Below are positions 35,578-43,089 of a stretch of 45,400 bases of DNA, piece by piece (position 1 is the stretch's first letter; each line of letters begins with the position of its first letter). The position numbers and the translations under genes are program-made. The notes under the pieces were generated by a model. That model saw only the letters and a program-made list of their open reading frames with translations. It did no database searches and had not been told where the DNA came from. Source of the DNA: Acidobacteriota bacterium. Lineage in GTDB: Bacteria > Actinomycetota > Acidimicrobiia > Acidimicrobiales > Microtrichaceae. The stretch lies in the NCBI GenBank assembly GCA_003577145.1, contig QEUP01000026.1, positions 1 through 45,400 on the forward strand. Direction: 5' to 3'.

Positions 35578-37248
35578 ATGGTCAAGGAGCTGGTCGGACA
35601 ACCCCACCCCCAGAGCTTCTTCTCGGAGTTCCCGATCGAGAGCGAGTGGGACGTGGTGGTCATCGGCGCCGGGCCCAACGGCCTCATCACCGCCGCCTAC
35701 CTCGCCCGGGCGGGCCTCAAAGTGGCACTGGTCGAGCGCCGCTACGAGATCGGCGGGGGCCTGGCCACCGAGGAGGTCCTCTTCCCCGGCTACTACTCCA
35801 ACATCCACGCGCTCTACCACATGATGGTCGACTTCATGCCGGTGCTGGCCGACTTCGATCTCTCCAAGCACGGGCTGGTGTGGATCAAGCCCAACCTGCA
35901 GACGGCCATGACCTTCGCCGACGGCAGGTCCCTGCTACTCACCCGCATGCTCGAAGACACCGTGGACTCGATCCACAAGTTCTCCACCAACGACGCCAAG
36001 GCCTTCGGCGAGGTGATGCGCACCTGGCGCAAGGTCTCCCGTGAGATCGTTGCCCCCGCCACCTACCTGCCGCCGATGGCGCCGCTGGATCTGATCGAGG
36101 CGATGGAGCGCACCGAACTGGGCCGGGAGATGCTCGACCTGGGCGAGCGCAGCCCCCTCGACATCATCAGCGACACCTTCGAGGACGACCGCGTGCGGGC
36201 GCTGATGCTCTACGTGACCTGCATGTGGGGCCTGGACCCCCAGGAGACCGGTGTCGGGTTCTTCGTACCGCTGCTGCTCGACCGGGCCATGAACAAGTGC
36301 TACTGCCAGGGGGGCTCGCACAAGCTGGCCGCCTCGCTGGCACGCGAGGTGGTGCGCGCCGGGGGTGTGATCCTCGACGCCTCCCAGGTCGACAACATCA
36401 CCCTCCACGACGGTGCCGTAACCGGCGTGGAGTTGTGGGAGGGCCGCACGCTCAACAGCAAGGTGGTGGTCTCGAGCCTCGATCCACACTCGACCTTCCT
36501 CGACCTGGTCGGTGCCGAGAACCTGCCCGGCGACCTCAAAGACGAGGTGTCGCGCTGGGAATGGGACAAGTGGAGCTACGCCACCCTCCACGTTGCCTCC
36601 GAGGGGGCTCCCCACTACCGGGGCCGCGACCCCTGGGTCGACGAGTCGTTCATGAACATCATCGGCTTCGACAGCACCGAGCAGGTGCTGGCCCACTGGC
36701 AGGGCGTAACCTCGGGCCGGCTAGACACCGAGGTCTTCGGGGGCCACGCCACCTGCCAGACGATCTTCGACCCACACCTGAGCCGCCACCCCGGCCGGCA
36801 CGTCTCGCTCTTCCAGATCCACGCGCCCTTCGACATCGAAGGTGGCTGGGAACAACGTGGCCCCGGGCTCGAGGACGCCATGCTGGCAAGGTGGCAGCAG
36901 GCCGCACCCAACATGGCCGGTGACAACATCATCAGGACCGCCCTGGAGACACCCGAGGACATCGAGATCCGGTTGCCCAACATGCGGCGCGGCTCGATCA
37001 AGCACGGCGACTACAACCCCATCCAGCTCGGCTGCTTCCGCCCCAACCAGGACTGCTCCGGTTCGGCCACCCCGATCGACGGTCTGTACGTGAACGGGGC
37101 GTCGACCTACCCCGGCGGCCTGGTGATCGGCGGCCCGGGCTACCTGGCCGCCGGACGGGTGGCCGACGACATGGGCGTGGAGCGCTGGTGGAAGCCGACG
37201 CCGGCGATGGAGAAGTACGCCAAGACATACCTGGCCGAAGCGACCTGA
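35578..37248 (+). CDS. COG1233 FAD-dependent oxidoreductase, class A (A4)
   Basis: A 556-aa flavoprotein; ATG at 35578 with AAGGAG 9 nt upstream. GAGPNG is at 30-35, then LVERRYEIGGGLATEEVLFP. It is a very close relative of A2 (10571): VAPATYLPP, DLIEAMERTE, CMWGLDPQETGVGF, SSLDPHSTFLDLVG, MRRGSIKHGDYNPIQLG and NGASTYPGGLVIGGPGY. It has the class A N-terminal extension (about 25 residues before the Rossmann strand). It forms the B3-A4 pair and precedes the KstD-like gene by 112 bp. Confidence 0.92.
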   Translation: MVKELVGQPHPQSFFSEFPIESEWDVVVIGAGPNGLITAAYLARAGLKVALVERRYEIGGGLATEEVLFPGYYSNIHALYHMMVDFMPVLADFDLSKHGLVWIKPNLQTAMTFADGRSLLLTRMLEDTVDSIHKFSTNDAKAFGEVMRTWRKVSREIVAPATYLPPMAPLDLIEAMERTELGREMLDLGERSPLDIISDTFEDDRVRALMLYVTCMWGLDPQETGVGFFVPLLLDRAMNKCYCQGGSHKLAASLAREVVRAGGVILDASQVDNITLHDGAVTGVELWEGRTLNSKVVVSSLDPHSTFLDLVGAENLPGDLKDEVSRWEWDKWSYATLHVASEGAPHYRGRDPWVDESFMNIIGFDSTEQVLAHWQGVTSGRLDTEVFGGHATCQTIFDPHLSRHPGRHVSLFQIHAPFDIEGGWEQRGPGLEDAMLARWQQAAPNMAGDNIIRTALETPEDIEIRLPNMRRGSIKHGDYNPIQLGCFRPNQDCSGSATPIDGLYVNGASTYPGGLVIGGPGYLAAGRVADDMGVERWWKPTPAMEKYAKTYLAEAT

Positions 37249-37249
37249 C

Positions 37250-37291
37250 AGCTCCGGGCCGGCCCGGCGTCGAGGACCGGCCGGCTGAGCT
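37250..37291 (+). terminator. GC-rich imperfect hairpin after A4
   Basis: An imperfect stem pairs AGCTC...CGGGCCGG with CCGGCCGG...GAGCT, directly after the A4 stop and followed by TAGGGTTT. It could end or attenuate the B3-A4 transcript before the KstD-like gene. The T-tract is poor. Confidence 0.35.
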
Positions 37292-37360
37292 AGGGTTTCG
37301 CCGGTTCGCGCAAGGGCGCGGGCCCCTTCCCGACCGGTCACGGAACGACTGGAGTGAGCA

Positions 37361-39004
37361 ATGGCGGAAGACATCTTCGACTACAGCGCCGACGTACTCG
37401 TGGTCGGGACAGGTGCCGCGGGATTCTCGGCTGCCATCACCGCTGCGACCGAGGGTGCCTCGGTGATCATGTTCGAGCGCAACGACGGCATCGGCGGCAC
37501 CACCGGAGCATCCGGTGGCACCGCCTGGATCCCCAACAACGCCTCGCTGCGGGCACAAGGCGCCGAGGACCCCCGCGACGACGCTCTGCGCTACATGTGC
37601 CGCATGGCCTACCCGCAGTACTACTGCGCCGACCATCCAACCCTGGGGCTCCCGGAGCGGGCCTACGAGCTCATCGAGACCTTCTACGACAACGGCTACA
37701 AGGCCATCGACTACCTCCGCGAGGCGGGCGCGCTCGACCTCACCGCCGACCGGGTCGCGCCCGACCCCGACCGGCCGATCGTGCTCCCCTCGGGCAGCAT
37801 CGTGAAGTCCTTCCCCGACTACGGCGCCGCTCTCGCCGAGGAGAAGGTCGCCCACGGTCGTCACGTGAGCCCCACGCCCGGCACCGCCTCGATGATCGAA
37901 CAGCTCGCCGCCGGTGCCGAAAAGCACGGCATAGAGGTCCGCACCGAGCATCAGGCGGTTGCCTTGCTGCGCAACGAGGCGGGTGAGGTGGTAGGCCTGG
38001 AACTGCACAACCGCACCCTGACCCGGCTGGCGCATGCGCACAAGGCGGTGATCTTCGCTTCGGGTGGCTACGCCCACAACGCCGAGCTGGTCCGCAAGAA
38101 CCTCCCCGGCCGCGTGTTCGGATCGTGCTCCACGCTGGGTGCTCAAGGCGACTTCGTCCGCATCGGCATCGAGGCCGACGCGCAGTTCGCCAACATGCAC
38201 AACGCCTGGTGGAAGCAGGTGCCGGTGGAGGCCAGCCTCGACTCGCCTTCACCGCCGGGCATCTGGGTTCCCTGGGGCGACGCCATGATCCAGGTCAACA
38301 GGTACGGCCAGCGAGTCGTCAACGAGAAGCTGCCCTACCACGACCGGGGCCAGATCCACTCGGTCTACGACCCGTCCCGGCGCGAGTACCCCAACCTGGT
38401 CCTGTTCATGATCTACGACGACGCGGTGGCGAGCTCGGAGAGCATGGAGGGCATGCGCCGACCTGTGCCGATGCCCGACGACGACGCCGACTACGTGATC
38501 AGGGGCGACAACTGGCAGGACCTGGCCACCCGGATCGACGAGCACCTCGAGGCGCTCGGCGAGGTGGTGGGCGGGGTGCGCCTCGACGCCTCGTTCTCGG
38601 AGAACCTGGCGGCAACCATCGAGCGCTTCGACGGCTTCGCCGAGACCGGCAAGGACCTCGACTTCGGTCGGGGGGAGTCGGTCTTCGACCGCGCGTGGAA
38701 CGGTCCCAACCGCGCCGGCTCGCCCAATCCGACCATGGCTCCGTTCGCCACAGAGGGCCCCTACTACTGCATCATCGTGGGTGCGGCCACCCTCGACACC
38801 AACGGCGGGCCGGTGATCAACAGCCGCGCCCAGGTGCTCGGCACCGACGGCGAGCCCATACCCGGCCTCTACGGCGCGGGCAACTGCATTGCCTCCCCTG
38901 CGGGCAACGGCTACTGGGGCCCGGGCGCCACCATCGGCCTGGCCCTCACCTACGGCCACCTGGCCGGTCGCTCAGCGGTGGCGGAGCCCGCCAAGACCAT
39001 CTGA
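37361..39004 (+). CDS. KstD/fumarate-reductase-like FAD-dependent dehydrogenase
   Basis: A 547-aa flavoprotein of the 3-ketosteroid delta1-dehydrogenase/fumarate reductase group, distinct from the COG1233 paralogues. ATG at 37361 has GGAGTGAGCA before it. GTGAAG is at 16-21, Glu39 follows, and GIGGTTGASGGTAWIPNN (43-60) is the group signature. The C-terminal GNGYWGPGATIGLALTYG corresponds to the KstD segment that normally reads YPGPG; the catalytic-type Tyr is kept, with Trp in place of the following Pro. This suggests trans-dehydrogenation or reduction of a cyclic enone other than a standard 3-ketosteroid (inference). It is downstream of the B3-A4 pair and may share its transcript. Confidence 0.88.
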   Translation: MAEDIFDYSADVLVVGTGAAGFSAAITAATEGASVIMFERNDGIGGTTGASGGTAWIPNNASLRAQGAEDPRDDALRYMCRMAYPQYYCADHPTLGLPERAYELIETFYDNGYKAIDYLREAGALDLTADRVAPDPDRPIVLPSGSIVKSFPDYGAALAEEKVAHGRHVSPTPGTASMIEQLAAGAEKHGIEVRTEHQAVALLRNEAGEVVGLELHNRTLTRLAHAHKAVIFASGGYAHNAELVRKNLPGRVFGSCSTLGAQGDFVRIGIEADAQFANMHNAWWKQVPVEASLDSPSPPGIWVPWGDAMIQVNRYGQRVVNEKLPYHDRGQIHSVYDPSRREYPNLVLFMIYDDAVASSESMEGMRRPVPMPDDDADYVIRGDNWQDLATRIDEHLEALGEVVGGVRLDASFSENLAATIERFDGFAETGKDLDFGRGESVFDRAWNGPNRAGSPNPTMAPFATEGPYYCIIVGAATLDTNGGPVINSRAQVLGTDGEPIPGLYGAGNCIASPAGNGYWGPGATIGLALTYGHLAGRSAVAEPAKTI

Positions 39005-39032
39005 CCGGCGACCAGCCCGACCGCCGCTGGGG

Positions 39033-39063
39033 CTACGGGCGTAGCGGTCTGCTACGCTCGTAG
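39033..39063 (+). promoter_or_regulatory. Twin palindromes and -10 of the Phd/PIN module, leaderless start
   Basis: Two 12-bp palindromes, CTACG-GG-CGTAG (39033-39044) and CTACG-CT-CGTAG (39052-39063), are 19 bp apart, about two helical turns. TACGCT (39053-39058) is a -10 candidate six bases before the antitoxin ATG at 39065, so the mRNA would be leaderless and the second palindrome would cover the -10. This is a typical cooperative autorepression layout for Phd-type antitoxins. Confidence 0.7.
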
Positions 39064-39064
39064 C

Positions 39065-39319
39065 ATGACTGAGGTGGCCTCCCGGGAACTGCGCAACCGT
39101 TCACGGGCCCTCCTGGACCGGGTCGAAGGTGGGGAGACGGTGACCATCACCGTCGACGGTCGCCCGGTGGCCCGGCTTGAGCCCGTCGGCCGGCGGCCCC
39201 GCTGGGTCTCGCGAGAGGAGTTCGTCCGCGAGATCCTGGCCCATCAAGCCGATCCCGGCCTCGCCGGTGACCTCGCTGCGCTCAGCGACGAGACGACCGA
39301 CGACCTCCCCCTCGAATGA
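39065..39319 (+). CDS. Phd/YefM-family antitoxin
   Basis: An 84-aa antitoxin: MTEVASRELRNRSRALLDRV (DNA-binding Phd N-terminus) and GETVTITVDGRPVARLEPVG. The C-terminal tail DLAALSDETTDDLPLE is the toxin-binding region. It is expected to bind the twin palindromes just upstream and the PIN toxin encoded downstream. The last 63 bases lie in the first copy of a 68-bp tandem duplication, which has separated its stop from the toxin start. Confidence 0.9.
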   Translation: MTEVASRELRNRSRALLDRVEGGETVTITVDGRPVARLEPVGRRPRWVSREEFVREILAHQADPGLAGDLAALSDETTDDLPLE

Positions 39320-39402
39320 CACAGGGCCTCGCCGGTGACCTCGCTGCGCTCAGCGACGAGACGACCGACGACCTCCCCCTCGAATGACACAGGGCCTCGC
39401 CG
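39257..39402 (+). repeat. 68-bp tandem duplication across the antitoxin/toxin junction
   Basis: Two exact copies, 39257-39324 and 39325-39392, plus the first 10 bases of a third (39393-39402). The unit contains the end of the antitoxin gene, its stop, the overlapping toxin ATG and four more bases past CAC. The identity between copies is complete as written, so the event is recent or an assembly artefact. Confidence 0.95.
39316..39387 (+). CDS. 23-codon hybrid mini-ORF bridging antitoxin and toxin
   Basis: Created by the duplication: it starts at the first copy of the toxin ATG (39316, overlapping the antitoxin stop as ATGA), reads MTQGLA, then passes into the antitoxin tail frame (GDLAALSDETTDDLPLE) and stops at 39385-39387, overlapping the real toxin ATG at 39384. 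Translation could therefore still pass from antitoxin to toxin by two stop/start couplings. The peptide carries the toxin-binding tail of the antitoxin. Whether it is made or matters is untested. Confidence 0.4.
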   Translation: MTQGLAGDLAALSDETTDDLPLE

Positions 39403-39770
39403 ACACTTCGCTGTTCATCGCACGAGAGACCGGGCGAACGATCGATTTCGCCGCCGTCCCCGACGAGCTCGCCGTGTCGGTGATCACCATCGGTGAGCTC
39501 AGAGCCGGGGTACTCGTGGCGTCCGATACCGAAGCCCGGTCTAGGCGTTTGGCGACGCTCACCCACGCGCTCACCATGGACCCGGTTCCCGTCGATGGCC
39601 ATGTCGCCGCATCGTGGGCCGTGCTGCGCGTTCTGCTGCGTGACCGCGGCCAACGCCTACCGGTGAACGACTCCTGGATCGCGGCAACCGCCATGGCGCT
39701 CGAGGTACCCGTGGTGACCCAGGACGACGACTATCCCGAGCTACCCGGCCTCGACATCATCCGCGTGTGA
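39384..39770 (+). CDS. PIN-domain toxin, VapC-type
   Basis: A 128-aa PIN-domain RNase with Asp7 (GLADTSLFI), Glu38 (VITIGELRAG), Asp96 (LPVNDSWIA) and Asp114/115 (VVTQDDDY), a complete acidic set. ATG at 39384 is in the second copy of the tandem repeat. It is the partner of the Phd-like antitoxin at 39065, now 64 bp away instead of overlapping. Confidence 0.92.
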   Translation: MTQGLADTSLFIARETGRTIDFAAVPDELAVSVITIGELRAGVLVASDTEARSRRLATLTHALTMDPVPVDGHVAASWAVLRVLLRDRGQRLPVNDSWIAATAMALEVPVVTQDDDYPELPGLDIIRV

Positions 39771-39774
39771 AAGT

Positions 39775-39794
39775 CGCGGGGCGCATCCCCCGCG
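39775..39794 (+). terminator. Hairpin after the PIN toxin
   Basis: Arms CGCGGGG (39775-39781) and CCCCGCG (39788-39794) with a 6-nt loop, five bases after the toxin stop; no T-tract. The rest of the 197-bp convergent spacer to 39967 holds a weaker inverted repeat (CCAGGCG at 39900, CGCCTGG at 39932) and no gene I can support. Confidence 0.4.
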
Positions 39795-39967
39795 GCGGCA
39801 CAGGACAGGACGGCTCCATGCGGGTGGCCGTCACCCATCCGGAACGATCCGCGGAGCGCCACATAGCCCAGCTCCCCCGGTGAGCGATCCACACACCTAC
39901 CAGGCGCCCGAACACCGCGTTTGGTCTCTCCCGCCTGGGACAATGGGCCGCGGGGCCCTGCGCCGGC

Positions 39968-40666
39968 TCAGTGAGCCCGTGCCGCCTTCTTGGGCTTGGC
40001 CGCACGGGTCGTGCGTTGCTCGGTCGCCACCTTGCCGTCGCCGGATTCGACCTGATGTGGGCGCTGCTGTGACAGGATCTGGTCCACCAGGTAGTTGCGG
40101 CGGGCGATCAACGCATCGACGCTGTAGGGGTCGCGGTCCATGATCCGCTCCAGCAGCGGCCCGTGGCAGAAGTACGACATGACCTGCACGTGCAGATCGT
40201 GCAGGAAGAACGCCGGATCGATCGGGGCCATCCGGCCGCTCTCCTGGGCTTCCCGCAGGCGGAGCTTTGCCGGCTCGTACACCGGGCCGATGAAGCGATC
40301 GAGGTAGGCGTCGGCGTACTCGCCGCCCTCGAGCAACTCGCGGATGACCAGACGAGGAACCGCCGGGTTGGCTCGCAGGTAGCCGTGGATCTGATCGAGG
40401 TGCCAGGCGAGGCGTTCGTGATTGAACTCGCCTGACAAGAAGTCGTACATCATGTCGGCCACCGGTCCGACCGCCCGTTCCAGGACCGCCTCGTGCAGCT
40501 CCTCTTTGGTGTTGAACTGGTAGAGAACGGTGGTCTTGTGCACGCCGGCCGAGTCGGCTATGTCCTGCACCGCGACGCCGCCGTAGCCGCGCCGCGCGAA
40601 GAGGTCAGCGGCCGCGTCGAGGACCGCTTCCCGCCCGCTCTGTCCGGCTTGTTTCGGTTTGCTCAC
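39968..40666 (-). CDS. TetR/AcrR family regulator (proposed global regulator of the cluster)
   Basis: A 232-aa regulator with helix-turn-helix at about 32-52 (VAVQDIADSAGVHKTTVLYQ, then FNTKEEL), a helical effector domain, and an unusual Lys/Arg/Ala-rich tail (ending AAKPKKAARAH) of about 25 residues. GTG at 40666 follows GGAGGCGTCGAC. It is divergent from the acetone-carboxylase-like operon. Three copies of the 16-bp element CTACCANNTGGTTAG-like lie between them, two directly in its own promoter area, which implies autoregulation. The same element upstream of the LLM/SDR and CoA-transferase/SnoaL genes makes this the best candidate for their regulator (inference). The effector is probably a ketone or acyl-CoA. 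Confidence 0.9.
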   Translation of the reverse strand: MSKPKQAGQSGREAVLDAAADLFARRGYGGVAVQDIADSAGVHKTTVLYQFNTKEELHEAVLERAVGPVADMMYDFLSGEFNHERLAWHLDQIHGYLRANPAVPRLVIRELLEGGEYADAYLDRFIGPVYEPAKLRLREAQESGRMAPIDPAFFLHDLHVQVMSYFCHGPLLERIMDRDPYSVDALIARRNYLVDQILSQQRPHQVESGDGKVATEQRTTRAAKPKKAARAH

Positions 40667-40698
40667 GTCGACGCCTCCACCACGAGCATACCAATCTT

Positions 40699-40734
40699 AC
40701 TACCGCATGGTTGGATTTTTGACCACTTGATAGC
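40699..40734. promoter_or_regulatory. Two candidate operators (copies 3 and 4) in front of tetR
   Basis: Copy 3, plus strand 40699-40714, reads ACTACCGCATGGTTGG. Copy 4, minus strand 40734-40719, reads GCTATCAAGTGGTCAA. Their starts are 20 bp apart, in opposite orientation. Copy 4 also shares its flank TGATGCTA with copy 2 at 23474. A minus-strand TAAGAT (40699-40694) is a possible -10 for the regulator gene. Confidence 0.55.
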
Positions 40735-40813
40735 ATCAGTTCTCGGATGGACGAGCCCGCCGGGCGCGGCTTTGCGGTCCGTGGTCACGCTGTCTGCCAG
40801 GTGGTTGTACTTT

Positions 40814-40852
40814 GCTACTAGGTGGTCAGACAATCCCAAGGACTGGTAGGAT
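40814..40852 (+). promoter_or_regulatory. Candidate operator (copy 5) and -10 of the carboxylase operon
   Basis: Operator GCTACTAGGTGGTCAG is at 40814-40829 and TAGGAT -10 at 40847-40852, inside the shared string CTGGTAGGATT also found at 23503 onward. The operator covers the -35 region. A leader of about 80 bases runs to the ATG at 40942, with GGAAAGGGAGAAAC as ribosome site. Confidence 0.6.
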
Positions 40853-40941
40853 TCCTGCCCGGGGCGTAGACGGCTTCCACGTGACCCGATCTCAGCAAGG
40901 GCCTCGACTCTGCCAGGATCTTCGGAAAGGGAGAAACGGCT

Positions 40942-43089
40942 ATGGATCGTTACTTCGTGGCGTGCGACGCAGGCGGGACCATGACCGACGTCATCGTCGT
41001 CGACGAAAAGGGTCGCAGCGTCATCGGCAAGGCTCCCACGTCGCCGGCGAACGAGAGCATCGGCTACATGGAGTCCCTCGACGAGGCGCTCGAGTACATG
41101 GGCATCGATCCCCGAGAGAACGGCAAGAGCTTCGGCAACAAGATCGAGACCGCCATCTACACCGGGACGTCGATGCTCAACACGGTCATCAACATGTCCG
41201 GGCTGAAGACCGGCCTGCTCGTCACGCGGGGCTTCGAGGACATCATCGCCCAGGGCCGGGGCTCGCAGACCTTCATCGGTGCGCAGTGGACCGAGATCAC
41301 CCACATGCAGTACCGCAAGCACCGCATCCCGCTCGTTCCCCGCGCCCTGGCGCGGGGCGTGACCGAGCGCATCGACATGTTCGGGACGCCGGTCATCCCC
41401 ATCTACGAGCACGAGGTGGAGCAGGGCGTGCGCGAACTGCTGGCCGACGAGGAGTGCGAGGCGCTCGCCATCGTCTTCCTTCACTCGTTCGTCAACCCCC
41501 AGCACGAGGAGCGGGCCGCCACCATCGCCCGGCGGGTCATGGGCGAGCTGGACCGCGAGGTGCCCCTGGAGCTGTCCAGCCAGGTCGCCCCCACCGCCCG
41601 CGAGGTCTCCCGCGCCAACGCCACGGTCATCCAGGCCTACGCCTCCAGCAAGTCACGCGAGCAGCTCTTCGGCATCGAAGACCGCCTCTCGGACATCGGC
41701 TACCCCCACAGCCTCAAGACCGTCCTGGGCTACGGCGGGGTCACCAACATCCGCTACCCGCGGCTGTTCGAGACCGCCATGTCCGGCCCGGTCGGCGGGC
41801 TGATGGGGGCAAAGTACCTGTCCAGCGTGATCGGTGAGGACAACATCGTGTGCTCCGACGTGGGCGGGACCTCCTTCGACGCCGGCGCCATCACCGCAGG
41901 TGTCCTGCCCATCGACCGCGAGCCCGGCTTCCAGGACATGTACGTCAACGTGCCCATGCTCGGCATCACGTCGATAGGCGCAGGTACCGGCACCTACATC
42001 AGGCTCGACCCCCAGACCAAGCGCATCAAGCTGGGCCCCGACTCTGCGGGCGGCACACCGGGACCGACCTTCATGGAGGCGGGCAACACCACTCCCACCA
42101 TCAACGACGCCAACCTGTTGCTGGGCATCTTGAACGAGCACAACTACCTGGGCGGCAAGGTCAAGGTCAACAAGGACGTCTCCTACGAGCTGTTCAAGGA
42201 GAAGATCGCCGACCCGCTCGACCTCGACGTCTACCAGGCGGCCGAGACCTGTCTCGAGCTGCTGAACGTGATGATGCGCGAACACCTCGTGCGCAGCCTG
42301 ATGGTCGGCCACGACCTGCGCGACTACGTGCTGCTGGGCTACGGCGGTGCCGGGCCGCTGCACCTGTTGGGCTACGCCGGCGACTATCCCTGGAAGTCCA
42401 TCATCACCGTGCCCCACGCCGGAGCCTTCTCGGCCTGGGGCGGTGCCTGCATGGACTACTCCTACCGGCGCCACAAGAGCGTGCAGACGATGGTCACTCC
42501 CGACCTCGACGAAGCCATGCGGGTCGCCTACCTACAACCGCTCAACATGGCCTGGCAGGCGCTCGAGGACGAACTGCTCATCGAGCTCAAAGACGAGGGG
42601 TTCACCCCCGACCAGATCTCGACGACCCGTGTCGTATACATGAAGTACCTGGGCCAACTCGACGACATCGAGGTCGTCTCCCCCGTCGACAGCATCGACA
42701 ACCCCGCGGACGCCAAGGCGCTGATCAAGGCATTCGAGGATCAGTACACCAAGATGTTCACCCTGGTCGCCAAGCCCGAGCTCGGCTCCTACCAGGTCAC
42801 CGAGGTCTGCGTGATAGCCAAGGTCGATACAGTGAAGCCCAAGTTGCGCAAGCGCGAGCTCGGCAAGAAGAAGCCCTCCAAGGACGCCTCCAAGGGCACC
42901 CGCCCGGTCTTCCAGCGGGGCAAGTGGAGCGACGCCGACATCTGGAGGATGGAGGACCTCAAGCCCGGCAACGAGATCGACGGCTTGGCCGTAATCGAGG
43001 CATCCAACACCACCCTGTTCGTGCCTCCCGAGTGGCACGTGCGCATCGACGAGTACGACATCTACTGGCTCGAGAGGAAGGACGACTGA
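40942..43089 (+). CDS. Acetone carboxylase-like beta subunit (hydantoinase/oxoprolinase A family)
   Basis: A 715-aa protein, the length of acetone carboxylase beta (about 717). ATG at 40942 follows AAAGGGAGAAACGGCT. The ATP-binding motif of the HyuA family is DAGGTMTDVIVVD (9-21), with a second phosphate-binding segment CSDVGGTSFDAGAITAG; RGFEDIIAQGRG and GPVGGLMGAKYL are also typical. The subunit would use ATP to phosphorylate bicarbonate and/or the enolised ketone. Together with the alpha and gamma genes directly downstream it forms an alpha2beta2gamma2-type carboxylase that turns a ketone into a 3-oxo acid. The ketone may be acetone, a larger methyl ketone or an aryl ketone; sequence by eye does not decide. 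Confidence 0.9.
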   Translation: MDRYFVACDAGGTMTDVIVVDEKGRSVIGKAPTSPANESIGYMESLDEALEYMGIDPRENGKSFGNKIETAIYTGTSMLNTVINMSGLKTGLLVTRGFEDIIAQGRGSQTFIGAQWTEITHMQYRKHRIPLVPRALARGVTERIDMFGTPVIPIYEHEVEQGVRELLADEECEALAIVFLHSFVNPQHEERAATIARRVMGELDREVPLELSSQVAPTAREVSRANATVIQAYASSKSREQLFGIEDRLSDIGYPHSLKTVLGYGGVTNIRYPRLFETAMSGPVGGLMGAKYLSSVIGEDNIVCSDVGGTSFDAGAITAGVLPIDREPGFQDMYVNVPMLGITSIGAGTGTYIRLDPQTKRIKLGPDSAGGTPGPTFMEAGNTTPTINDANLLLGILNEHNYLGGKVKVNKDVSYELFKEKIADPLDLDVYQAAETCLELLNVMMREHLVRSLMVGHDLRDYVLLGYGGAGPLHLLGYAGDYPWKSIITVPHAGAFSAWGGACMDYSYRRHKSVQTMVTPDLDEAMRVAYLQPLNMAWQALEDELLIELKDEGFTPDQISTTRVVYMKYLGQLDDIEVVSPVDSIDNPADAKALIKAFEDQYTKMFTLVAKPELGSYQVTEVCVIAKVDTVKPKLRKRELGKKKPSKDASKGTRPVFQRGKWSDADIWRMEDLKPGNEIDGLAVIEASNTTLFVPPEWHVRIDEYDIYWLERKDD

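Noticed and set aside
39757-40005. Minus-strand frame of 82 codons in the spacer after the PIN toxin
   Set aside because: No ribosome site, overlaps the tetR end, and I recognise no motif; not supported as a gene.
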